Shown here one piece after another: positions 1 to 5,630 of a stretch of 7,530 nt of DNA (the stretch's first letter is position 1; each line of letters begins with the position of its first letter). The notes beneath the pieces are model-generated. The model did not search any database, had not been told where the DNA came from, and saw only the letters and a program-made list of their open reading frames with translations. The stretch is from the NCBI GenBank assembly GCA_900541245.1, contig UQIS01000058.1, forward strand, positions 1 through 7,530, given 5' to 3'. The position numbers and the translations under genes are program-made. Source of the stretch: an uncultured Collinsella sp. GTDB lineage: Bacteria; Actinomycetota; Coriobacteriia; Coriobacteriales; Coriobacteriaceae.

Positions 1-25
1 GCTCGACCTTCTCCCTGCTGTACAT
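1..25 (-). CDS. Possible start of a minus-strand gene running off the left edge
   Basis: Read on the minus strand, a GGAGG motif (plus-strand 31-35) lies five bases before an ATG at 25-23. Eight codons, MYSREKVE, then follow to the window edge without a stop. The Shine-Dalgarno spacing is good and the arrangement would be divergent from the gene at 177. Too little is visible to name a product, and in GC-rich DNA such a motif can occur by chance. All three plus-strand frames are also open across these first bases, so the tail of a plus-strand gene is not excluded, although the peptides look random. Confidence 0.3.
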
Positions 26-40
26 GCGAACCTCCAGTCC

Positions 41-57
41 GGACCGCCCCGCGGTCC
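41..57. other. Perfect 7-bp hairpin with a 3-base loop
   Basis: GGACCGC (41-47) and GCGGTCC (51-57) are perfect reverse complements around CCC. No T-run follows on either side, so it is not a canonical intrinsic terminator. It could lie in the 5' leader of the possible minus-strand gene ending at 25, or be the weak end of an upstream unit. Confidence 0.45.
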
Positions 58-164
58 AACTTTCTGTCCGCACCCCCCTTTGGGTTACGTTTCACCCTCC
101 CCGACCCATACGTCAGCGCCTTTAGGCGATACTGGTCGTAACGATCAAGGCTTACGCCGCACGG

Positions 165-172
165 AAAGGAGA
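165..172 (+). promoter_or_regulatory. Ribosome-binding site of the DUF308 gene
   Basis: AAAGGAGA ends four bases before the ATG at 177, a strong Shine-Dalgarno sequence that fixes this start. I could not identify a convincing promoter between 26 and 164. Confidence 0.8.
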
Positions 173-176
173 CATT

Positions 177-779
177 ATGGGCATCTTTAAGAATGATGAC
201 CAAAAATCGAGCCAGTTTGGATTTGACGAGAAAAGCATGGCAGGCAAGGCCGTCAAGGCCGTGCGCTGGATTTACGCCATCACGGGCGTCTTGGCGCTCG
301 TCGCCGGCATCGCACTGCTGTTTGCGCCCGCCAAGTCCCTCGTCTTCTTAACGACCGTCTTGGGCTTCTACTTTGTGATCACGGCCGCGATCAGGCTGTT
401 TACCGCTGTTTTCGAGCCACTGCTGCCCACCGGCTGGCGCGTGACGAGCATCATCTCCAACCTACTCATTATCTTGGGCGGCGTCATAATCCTGCGCAAC
501 CAGGCCTTCTCGACCGCGACGCTCACCACGATGGTGGTTATCGTGGCCGGCTTTGGCTGGATCGTCGAAGGTGTCATGTCCATTCTGGAGTCCGAGCTTT
601 CGTCCAAGCGTGCCCTCGCCATCCTGAGCGGCGCGCTCTCCATCATCGCCGGCATGTTCGTGTTTATCTATCCGCTGTGGTCGGCCAAGATGCTCGTCAT
701 CTTTAGCGGCGCCGCACTGCTGGTGTTTGGCGTAACGCTGATTGTTCGCGCTATTCAATTTGGCAAACTGGTGCACTAG
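177..779 (+). CDS. DUF308 / HdeD-like integral membrane protein
   Basis: This 200-residue protein is almost entirely hydrophobic, with six apparent membrane segments at about residues 30-50, 55-75, 92-107, 113-135, 145-165 and 170-191. A short polar N-terminus of about 25 residues precedes them. Short-loop pairs of helices rich in Gly and Ala, with patterns such as TGVLALVAGIALL and GALSIIAGMFVF, look like the repeated DUF308 helix-pair unit of the HdeD family. HdeD of E. coli is an inner-membrane protein linked to acid resistance, but most DUF308 proteins have no proven function, so no role is asserted here. The start is supported by AAAGGAGA just upstream. The stop codon TAG abuts the ATG of the next gene, so the two are probably co-transcribed and translationally coupled. 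There is no visible functional link to that neighbour. Confidence 0.82.
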   Translation: MGIFKNDDQKSSQFGFDEKSMAGKAVKAVRWIYAITGVLALVAGIALLFAPAKSLVFLTTVLGFYFVITAAIRLFTAVFEPLLPTGWRVTSIISNLLIILGGVIILRNQAFSTATLTTMVVIVAGFGWIVEGVMSILESELSSKRALAILSGALSIIAGMFVFIYPLWSAKMLVIFSGAALLVFGVTLIVRAIQFGKLVH

Positions 780-1262
780 ATGCCGCGAACGCTCTTTATT
801 GATGCAGACGCCTGCCCGGTCACGCGCGAGTCGATTGACTGCGCGCGGCGGGCGGGCGTCGCCGTCGTTATCGCCGGCAACAGCACACAGAACCTGGAAC
901 GCCACATTCGCCGCGACGATCCGCGCGACGTCGAGCATGCGCGACGCGGATTTTGGGTCACGACGCTCGATGTGAGCGTGGGCGCCGACAGCGCCGACTT
1001 TGCCATTGTCGAACGCCTGCAGGCGGGCGACGTAGTCGTGACGCAGGACATTGGCTTGGCGAGCATGGTGCTCGGGCGCGATGCCGCCGCCATCGGCGTG
1101 CGCGGGCGCGTCTACGATAAGGCGACCATCGACATGCAACTGTTTATTCGCCACGAGGAAAAGAAGGTGCGCCGCGCCGGCGGTCGCACTCGCGGTCCGG
1201 CGGCATTTACCAGCGAAGACCGGGCCCGCTTTAAGCGCAACCTCACCGAGCTGCTGCGCTAA
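780..1262 (+). CDS. YaiI/YqxD family protein (DUF188, UPF0178)
   Basis: This 160-residue protein has the usual length and hallmark segments of the DUF188 family. They are FIDADACPV at residues 6-14, near the N-terminus; a central DVVVTQDIGLA block; and a C-terminal basic stretch, RRAGGRTRGPAAFTSEDR, ending in RFKRNL. The acidic residues in the DADACPV and TQDIGLA blocks resemble the metal-binding acidic clusters of PIN-like and NYN-like nuclease folds, so a nuclease-type activity is often suspected. I know of no established function. The start codon immediately follows the upstream TAG (sequence TAGATG), and the only ribosome-binding sequence would lie inside the upstream gene. Expression therefore probably depends on translational coupling. 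A strong hairpin terminator begins a few bases after the stop. Confidence 0.92.
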   Translation: MPRTLFIDADACPVTRESIDCARRAGVAVVIAGNSTQNLERHIRRDDPRDVEHARRGFWVTTLDVSVGADSADFAIVERLQAGDVVVTQDIGLASMVLGRDAAAIGVRGRVYDKATIDMQLFIRHEEKKVRRAGGRTRGPAAFTSEDRARFKRNLTELLR

Positions 1263-1264
1263 CC

Positions 1265-1308
1265 AAGGTAGATTTTCGGGACATGCCCGGAAATCTACCT
1301 TTTTGTTT
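1265..1308 (+). terminator. Rho-independent terminator of the DUF308-YaiI unit
   Basis: AAGGTAGATTTTCGGG (1265-1280) pairs with CCCGGAAATCTACCTT (1286-1301) around an ACATG loop, with a single G-T wobble. TTTTGTTTT follows on the plus strand. It begins three bases after the YaiI stop codon. Confidence 0.92.
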
Positions 1309-1342
1309 TGAGCGGTGTGAGCGCTCGGAATCCATGGCTCAA

Positions 1343-1419
1343 CAAAAAACGGGCTTCAAAATGCCATGCGTCGCCGCATTGCGCAGGCGCCGAGCATGGC
1401 TATTTGAAGCCCATTTTTT
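1343..1419. terminator. Bidirectional terminator between convergent genes
   Basis: A long stem pairs GGGCTTCAAAATGCCATGC (1351-1369) with GCATGGCTATTTGAAGCCC (1393-1411), with two internal mismatches. A smaller CGCC/GGCG stem sits in the loop. A run of A precedes the stem (1344-1349) and a run of T follows it (1414-1419), so it offers a U-tract in both orientations. Its main client is probably the minus-strand permease, whose stop codon lies at 1428-1430. Confidence 0.88.
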
Positions 1420-1427
1420 AGGCCTAC

Positions 1428-2528
1428 TTAGAGGCCGAAGGCGGATAGGATAAGGCCCCAGCCGGCGCCGATGACGTACATCATGACCAGGAACACGGCG
1501 TTTTCACGAGCGCTGCGGTTGGTGCGGAACAGGACAAGATAGCCCACGCCGGCGGAAATGAGCGTGCCGGCGAGCATCGGCGCCAGCTGTAGCGCGCCCT
1601 CCAGGTACAGCTGCGTAATGACCACGCTGGCCGAGCAGTTGGGGATCAGGCCGACGAGTGCCGAGCCCAAGACGGCGAGCGTCTCGTTGCCACGCAGGAA
1701 CTGCTCGATCGCGGACTCTCCGAAGGTCTCGAGCACGGCAACTAGAATCAGCGTCACCAGGAAAATAAAAACCAAAACCTGCACGGTGTGCGAGATCGCG
1801 CTGCGGATAATCGACAGGACGGGCGCACCTTCGTGGGAGTGACCGTGGTCGTGCCCATGGCCGTGGTGGTGCTCATGCTCGCCTGCGTGACCGTGGTCAT
1901 GGCTGTGTCCGTGGTCGCGCTCGTGTTCATCTTCATCATCATCGCAACCGCAATGGTCGCGCTCGCACAACTCGTGGATGTGGTCGGCGCTCACGCCCGC
2001 CTCGGCCACTTCATCAATGATGTCGCCCCCGGTATGGTCGCCGTGCGCGCAGTTCACATGAGCCGGATTGGCAGCGGTCCCCAGCACGGTACGGCGAATC
2101 GCCGCATGCGCGCGGGCATTACGACGAAGGCCGCGGATAGCCGCGTCCACGATAAAGCCCGTGACCAGCGCGATCAGTGCCTTCGAAGCCAAAAGCATCG
2201 CCATGGTCTGCACGGGCACCTGCTCGGCGAGCAACAGCGGCAGCATCTCATCGGAGGTCGAGAGGAACACGGCGACCAGCGTGCCCAGCGTCACGACACG
2301 GCCGGCGTACAGCGTTGCTGCCATGGCCGAAAATCCGCACTGCGGCACAATGCCCAGCAGCGAGCCAGCCACAGGACCCGCAGCGCCGGCGCGCTTGATA
2401 GCGCCGTTGACGCGGTCGCCCGCAACGTGCTCAAGTGTCTCGAGAGCAAGATACGTCACCAACAAAAACGGCGCCAGCGAGAGCGTGTCCTTGCCGGCGT
2501 CGAGCAGAATATCAATCAGCAAATCCAT
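1428..2528 (-). CDS. ArsP_2-type heavy-metal permease with His-rich loop
   Basis: This 366-residue multi-pass membrane protein matches my recollection of the ArsP_2 group (putative 10-TM heavy-metal exporters, also annotated as arsenic efflux or putative manganese transporters). Membrane segments appear at about 15-32, 52-75, 78-100, 108-130, 248-267, 285-306, 315-334 and 343-364. The two halves carry related motifs: GSLLGIVPQCGFSAMAATLY near 55 and GSALVGLIPNCSASVVITQLY near 288, each with Pro-x-Cys (P62/C64, P296/C298). This suggests an internal duplication. Between the halves, residues 157-232 form a polar loop with a Cys/His cluster (HVNCAH, HIHELC, DHCGC), then 15 histidines in residues 202-232, so metal binding is very likely. 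The substrate is uncertain: Mn, Zn, Ni/Co or arsenic are all possible, and a His-rich loop favours a divalent cation. The ATG at 2528 has AAAGG 11 bases upstream. Confidence 0.82.
   Translation of the reverse strand: MDLLIDILLDAGKDTLSLAPFLLVTYLALETLEHVAGDRVNGAIKRAGAAGPVAGSLLGIVPQCGFSAMAATLYAGRVVTLGTLVAVFLSTSDEMLPLLLAEQVPVQTMAMLLASKALIALVTGFIVDAAIRGLRRNARAHAAIRRTVLGTAANPAHVNCAHGDHTGGDIIDEVAEAGVSADHIHELCERDHCGCDDDEDEHERDHGHSHDHGHAGEHEHHHGHGHDHGHSHEGAPVLSIIRSAISHTVQVLVFIFLVTLILVAVLETFGESAIEQFLRGNETLAVLGSALVGLIPNCSASVVITQLYLEGALQLAPMLAGTLISAGVGYLVLFRTNRSARENAVFLVMMYVIGAGWGLILSAFGL
1833..1925 (-). repeat. Low-complexity His-codon tract encoding the metal-binding loop
   Basis: This stretch of the permease gene is built from near-repeats of CAC/CAT codons alternating with GGC, GAC and AGC, giving His-Gly, His-Asp and His-Ser pairs. 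It encodes permease residues 202-232, of which 15 are His. Such tracts tend to vary in length between strains by replication slippage; that point is inference. Confidence 0.8.
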
Positions 2529-2560
2529 GACGGATGGAACCTTTCATGTCTTTCGGCAGC

Positions 2561-2606
2561 ATTGTAAAAGTCCTAGCGGTCAACTAGGGTATTGTAGTTG
2601 TCCTAG
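2561..2606 (-). promoter_or_regulatory. Direct-repeat operator and candidate promoter of the permease
   Basis: On the minus strand CTAGGACAACTACAAT (2606-2591) and CTAGGACTTTTACAAT (2576-2561) are direct repeats agreeing at 13 of 16 positions and spaced 30 bp apart, close to three helical turns. A third CTAG lies between them, forming CCTAG-7-CTAGG (2572-2588). A candidate promoter is TTGGCA, a 16-base spacer, then TACAAT at 2596-2591, which places the first repeat across the spacer and -10 box. The second repeat would lie in the early transcript. This looks like a binding site for a repressor, plausibly metal-responsive, but it does not match a consensus I can name with confidence. Confidence 0.45.
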
Positions 2607-2687
2607 GCGCGATGCCAATAGTTGCCCATGGTAAACTATCATCTCGCCACATCTCAATGAACCCGAGCCGCGCGGTGCGGCCCGTCC

Positions 2688-2693
2688 AAGGAG
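2688..2693 (+). promoter_or_regulatory. Ribosome-binding site of the exonuclease gene
   Basis: AAGGAG lies seven bases before the ATG at 2701 and fixes that start. The promoter must lie in 2529-2687, shared with the divergent permease. TAAACT at 2632-2637 is a possible -10 box, but no good -35 element is correctly spaced from it. Confidence 0.75.
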
Positions 2694-2700
2694 CAGTTAT

Positions 2701-3669
2701 ATGAACGTTTCACAAGCACTCGAATACGAGCGCCAGCCGTTTATTCCCATGTTTATCTATGGCGATCACGGCGCCATGGAGTCCGAGCGCCAGAAGGGCG
2801 AAGAGGCCCTTAAGGTGCTCGAAACCGAGTACTTTACCGCCGAGGGCGACCCCAGCTTCGACTTTGCCACCGTGCGCGACCTGGCTGACCGCAACCGCGA
2901 CCTGTGCGACCAGATTGGCGAGGCGCGCCTGCGCAACGTGACGCCCGCGACGCTTTCGCGCGGCCTGTCCGATGCCGACACCTGCGCCGCCATCGGTAAG
3001 ATGCAAAAGCGCACCGCCGCGTCGGTCATGCGCGAGATCCGCGGCGACCGCGACGCGCTCGGCGTGGCCTACGCCCGCAAGCCCATCCAGGGCACCGTGC
3101 TCGGTATCGACATCGAGACCACCGGCCGTGCACCCGAGCGCGGTTATATCATCAATGTGGGTTGGGAAATCATGGAGCTCACCAGCGACGCCGTCCCGCA
3201 CGACGCCGAGGCACACTACTGCGGCCTGCCCGATATCTACCGCGGCGAGGATGTGCCGTTGTCGAATATCCACCACATCACCTGGGACGACATCGACGGC
3301 AAAAAGCCGTTCCGCGAGAACAAGGAACTGCAGAAGCAGCTGCTCAAGCTTATGAAGAAGTACCCGTACATGGCGCACAACGCCGCCTTTGAGGACAGTT
3401 GGTTCAAGATCCACCTGGACGGTTACGCCGAGGCACGCCGCGCCGGCAAGATCATCGTCATCGACTCGCGCCAGATCTGCCGCAGCCTGGATGCCGACGT
3501 CCGCTCGCTCCCCCGCGAATCCGCGCCCGCCGCGCTCGAGAACTGGGCGCGCCGCCGTGGAACCCTCGCCGCCGACGCCAACGAGCAGCATCTGGGCCTC
3601 GACGACACCGACCTCATGCTCCGCACCGTCCAAGCCGAGTTCAACCTCAAGAACCTGTTTGCCAAGTAG
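2701..3669 (+). CDS. DEDDh-type 3'-5' exonuclease with unrecognised N-terminal region
   Basis: This 322-residue protein has a C-terminal exonuclease domain of the RNase T / DNA polymerase III epsilon superfamily from about residue 131. ExoI is GIDIETTG with D137 and E139. ExoII is MAHNAAFEDSWF with D232. ExoIII is HLGLDD with H297 and D302, the H-x4-D arrangement of the DEDDh subclass. All metal-binding residues are present, so it should hydrolyse nucleotides from a 3' end using two metal ions. Whether the substrate is DNA or RNA cannot be told. Residues 1-130 are charged and apparently helical, with no motif I know, and may bind nucleic acid or a partner. It is divergent from the permease and probably monocistronic. 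It is not DnaQ itself, because the long N-terminal region is unusual for a replicative epsilon subunit. Confidence 0.85.
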   Translation: MNVSQALEYERQPFIPMFIYGDHGAMESERQKGEEALKVLETEYFTAEGDPSFDFATVRDLADRNRDLCDQIGEARLRNVTPATLSRGLSDADTCAAIGKMQKRTAASVMREIRGDRDALGVAYARKPIQGTVLGIDIETTGRAPERGYIINVGWEIMELTSDAVPHDAEAHYCGLPDIYRGEDVPLSNIHHITWDDIDGKKPFRENKELQKQLLKLMKKYPYMAHNAAFEDSWFKIHLDGYAEARRAGKIIVIDSRQICRSLDADVRSLPRESAPAALENWARRRGTLAADANEQHLGLDDTDLMLRTVQAEFNLKNLFAK

Positions 3670-3674
3670 AAACG

Positions 3675-3697
3675 TCTACGCCAAACTCCGGCGTAGA
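3675..3697. other. Hairpin just after the exonuclease gene
   Basis: TCTACGCC (3675-3682) and GGCGTAGA (3690-3697) form a perfect 8-bp stem around AAACTCC, starting five bases after the exonuclease stop. There is no T-run, so it is at best a weak or Rho-assisted terminator, or an mRNA 3'-end stabiliser. Confidence 0.55.
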
Positions 3698-3703
3698 TCA
3701 CGA

Positions 3704-3739
3704 GCGGTCTCGCAGCGAGAAACCCCGCAGCGGGGCCGC
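3704..3739. repeat. Palindromic three-way-junction element
   Basis: An outer stem GCGG (3704-3707) / CCGC (3736-3739) encloses two adjacent perfect hairpins with identical CAG loops: TCTCG-CAG-CGAGA (3708-3720) and CCCCG-CAG-CGGGG (3723-3735), separated by AA. Every base except the loops and the AA linker is paired. The compact shape resembles REP/BIME-like or MITE-like extragenic palindromes, or a small structured RNA. No T-run follows, so it is not a standard terminator. Whether it is repeated elsewhere in the genome cannot be seen from this window. Confidence 0.6.
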
Positions 3740-4020
3740 CCTACGTTCCACAGATAGATCTGCCATCACAAATTCTGAACCCTCATTTTGAACGATTTCG
3801 ACCAATTCCCGACACGTAATTCGTTGTCGGATGGTGATGCATCGATATCAAATGTGCAGCAATTGAGTATTTATATGCTATAGCTAAGCTGCGAAAACTT
3901 TTATTTAGGGCATACCAACCCATAATTGCGTCAAGCTTTTGGACAGCATTTGGCTAGACCTCTAAAACGACTTTTCCACTCAGCGCCATCAACACGGCAT
4001 TAGCTGACACGATATATACC
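3740..4020. other. AT-richer intergenic leader of the nuclease-like gene
   Basis: This gene-free stretch is clearly less GC-rich than the exonuclease gene. It holds an imperfect hairpin, CCGACACG (3809-3816) with CGTTGTCGG (3822-3830) around TAATT and one bulged T, which may be an operator. A possible promoter is TTGTCG (3825-3830) with TATCAA 16 bases later, but it is weak. AT-rich words such as TATATGCTATAGCTA follow. No Shine-Dalgarno sequence precedes the ATG at 4021. I see no open reading frame worth calling. Confidence 0.5.
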
Positions 4021-5211
4021 ATGAGTATCGTATTGTCACATACCACTGCAAAAGCGGTCTACCAGGCCGCGCATTCGGTGTCTGCGAAAGGCATCGAGTC
4101 CTGTAACCCTGCCGCGATTTACGGATCATGTCCCACCGGAACGCTCCTTGACGCAGCCGCAGAATGGCTCACCAAACATGATGTTTCCCTCGACGCAAAT
4201 GATTCCCTCGAGGTGATGGTGTTTGATCGCAGGAATGCGCGCTATGCAGTGAACTGTCAATGCCACGTTTCTTCAAAACGATTCTCGAACTCACGCTTTA
4301 TAGAGCTCAAAGATGGCATCTTCGTTGTTGGCGTTGAGCTTTGCGCACTTCAGGCCGCCACCTATCTTTCTTTTCGCGAACTAGTGGAGTACTACTTTGA
4401 ACTGTGCGGCGCTTATTCCCTTGGAACCGACTCTTCCACCTCCTATACCGAGCGTTTCGCGCTCACTTCGACCGAGAGGTTAAAGCAGTTCTTTAATTCC
4501 ATTACCAGATGCGACGGTCTGGCCCTTGCCCGAAAGGCGATCCAATGTGTGCGCGACGGATGCCGGTCTCCTATGGAAACAGCCTTTGTCATGATGCTAA
4601 CGCTGCCCAAAAGCGAAGGAGGGCTTGGTATTAAGGGAATTGAGACCGATTACGAGGTGCAGGTCACCACTGCCGCAAAGAATCTCACGAGACGCAAAAA
4701 GTTCTTTATGGATGCGTATCTAAAGAAATCTCGCACAGACATTGAATACAACGGTTTTTATCATGACGCGGAAGAAGACCGCGCCATCGATGAGGAGCGC
4801 AAGAATGCACTTGCGTCCATGGGGTACGGAATCATCACCGTCAGCCGTTATTCCTTTATGCATGCCAGCTCTTTTGTTAGGGTCATGGAAGCAATCCAGC
4901 GGAAAGAGGGCGTACGCCCCTCGCGTCTGCCAAAAGACTTTCAAATCATGCAAGAGGACCTGAGACAGTTTGTGCTCAGAAGGTTTATAGAAGAGAAAAA
5001 GCGAATTCAGAAGGAGCTTCGCCAGGATTCCGAAGAGCGCCAACGAATCGACCTCGAAAAAGCAATGCTCGAAGGCATCACATTGGACGATCCGACGATT
5101 AACGAGGCTCCGGCAATCGATGACATGCAGACTGTCGAACCCGACAGCCCATCACTCAACCAAACAAGCAGCTTCGCGCCCGAGGGCAGGATCTTCGGGG
5201 CCGGAAGCTAG
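4021..5211 (+). CDS. Orphan DUF559/Vsr-like endonuclease-fold protein
   Basis: This 396-residue protein has no name that I recognise. The middle third fits a PD-(D/E)XK-superfamily nuclease of the DUF559/Vsr style. A helix SPMETAFVMMLTLP carries E186, then KKFFMDAYLKKSRTDIEYNGFYHD carries D231, E242 and H248, followed by a basic helix (R254, R260) and a GYGIITVS strand. The D-to-E spacing of 11 and the IE-x-x-G-x-x-H pattern match DUF559. Residues 1-180 contain LSHTTAKAVYQAA, several cysteines and ELCGAYSL, which I associate with a family common in Coriobacteriia. Residues 310-350 look like a charged coiled coil and the last 45 are probably disordered. The gene is lower in GC than its neighbours and stands alone between two long gaps. 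A defence or mobile-element role is inference, and no partner gene is visible. The first ATG lacks a ribosome-binding site, so leaderless or weak translation is possible. Confidence 0.65.
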   Translation: MSIVLSHTTAKAVYQAAHSVSAKGIESCNPAAIYGSCPTGTLLDAAAEWLTKHDVSLDANDSLEVMVFDRRNARYAVNCQCHVSSKRFSNSRFIELKDGIFVVGVELCALQAATYLSFRELVEYYFELCGAYSLGTDSSTSYTERFALTSTERLKQFFNSITRCDGLALARKAIQCVRDGCRSPMETAFVMMLTLPKSEGGLGIKGIETDYEVQVTTAAKNLTRRKKFFMDAYLKKSRTDIEYNGFYHDAEEDRAIDEERKNALASMGYGIITVSRYSFMHASSFVRVMEAIQRKEGVRPSRLPKDFQIMQEDLRQFVLRRFIEEKKRIQKELRQDSEERQRIDLEKAMLEGITLDDPTINEAPAIDDMQTVEPDSPSLNQTSSFAPEGRIFGAGS

Positions 5212-5556
5212 ACCGGCTAACAAGGTGGGTACCCTAGCGATGTGCAAAATTGCGAGTATTCAGCAGGGTCGGCCCTCCAGCACCCACAAGTTAATCCAAA
5301 TGAGAAACAAAGACGCTATCGAACGGGAACGTTAGGCAACACTTGAGGAAGATCTTATCTGTTTACCGCCCTTGGATAACTCTTGAGCGGCTTTATTTGG
5401 CCCGAAATAGATAAACAGACCCCCTATAGTTGCAGAATACTCCAATTTTTGCACGGCGCGGGGGCACCCACCTCGGCATCGACTATCAAAACCGCTCAAT
5501 CCGGAATCTCGTCCACTATTCCCCATCATTTTGTGCGATGAATTACTTAAACGTTA
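5212..5556. other. Gene-poor spacer after the nuclease-like gene
   Basis: No confident gene is present. The spacer holds GGGTACCC (5227-5234), a GTGGGT/ACCCAC pair (5225-5230 and 5281-5286), and the structured stretch at 5358-5419. A minus-strand frame from 5529 to 5332 (65 codons, containing KLEYSATIGG and LFIYFGPNKAAQE) has no ribosome-binding site. It could be a decayed coding fragment. No canonical T-tract terminator follows the gene ending at 5211. Confidence 0.5.
5358..5419. other. Potential folded element with 8-bp closing stem
   Basis: TCTGTTTA (5358-5365) and TAAACAGA (5412-5419) are perfect reverse complements. Inside them CCGC (5366-5369) can pair with GCGG (5387-5390), and TATTT (5394-5398) with AAATA (5405-5409), giving another three-way-junction shape. 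Some of these stems are short and may be chance; the outer stem is the best supported part. Confidence 0.35.
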
Positions 5557-5584
5557 TTGACATATGAACATACGCTCATATAAT
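5557..5584 (+). promoter_or_regulatory. Near-consensus sigma-70-type promoter of the metal-resistance operon
   Basis: TTGACA (5557-5562) and TATAAT (5579-5584) are both perfect consensus hexamers separated by 16 bases. The spacer is itself almost entirely operator sequence, so repressor binding would directly exclude RNA polymerase. Confidence 0.9.
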
Positions 5585-5617
5585 CGGAAGTAAGTCATTT
5601 GAGCGTATGTTCATATG
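5561..5617. promoter_or_regulatory. Paired ArsR/SmtB-type operators O1 and O2
   Basis: CATATGAACATACGCTCA (5561-5578) and TGAGCGTATGTTCATATG (5600-5617) are an 18-bp perfect inverted repeat with a 21-base spacer. O1 with its flank also has internal dyad symmetry (TATGA-8-TCATA), as expected for a dimeric winged-helix ArsR repressor. O1 fills the promoter spacer. O2 lies downstream of the start point and ends directly against the AAAGGA ribosome-binding site. The two-site layout suggests strong, possibly cooperative autorepression. Confidence 0.88.
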
Positions 5618-5623
5618 AAAGGA
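5618..5623 (+). promoter_or_regulatory. Ribosome-binding site of the ArsR-family gene
   Basis: AAAGGA lies seven bases before the ATG at 5631 and directly abuts operator O2, so the leader is short and repressor and ribosome sites are adjacent. Confidence 0.8.
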
Positions 5624-5630
5624 TATTGCA

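Noticed and set aside
462..1154. Long minus-strand frame (230 codons) across the DUF308 and YaiI genes
   Set aside because: It is antisense to two well-supported genes in GC-rich DNA. Its translation is low-complexity Ala/Arg/Asp/His-rich and spans a gene junction.
1833..1925. Short repeated units resembling a repeat array
   Set aside because: The units are in-frame His codons in a coding loop. There are no uniform direct repeats with unique spacers, so it is not a CRISPR array.
1788..2567. Plus-strand frame (259 codons) opposite the permease
   Set aside because: The minus strand encodes a recognisable permease with duplicated motifs, while this frame reads through the antisense of the His tract.
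2529..2640. Possible manganese (yybP-ykoY) riboswitch before the permease
   Set aside because: The inferred leader is only about 60 bases and I cannot see the conserved loops of that riboswitch. The repeats look like protein-binding sites.
2710..3633. Long minus-strand frame (307 codons) opposite the exonuclease gene
   Set aside because: The plus strand carries complete ExoI-III motifs and a good ribosome-binding site. The antisense product is repetitive Val/Gly/Ala sequence typical of a codon-bias shadow.
3670..4020. Search for a tRNA or attachment site at the left border of the low-GC island
   Set aside because: I found no tRNA-like cloverleaf, and no direct repeat that reappears in 5212-5556, so no integration site can be supported.
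5120..5335. 71-codon plus-strand frame running past the end of the nuclease-like gene
   Set aside because: It starts inside that gene in another frame, has no ribosome-binding site and has a random-looking product.
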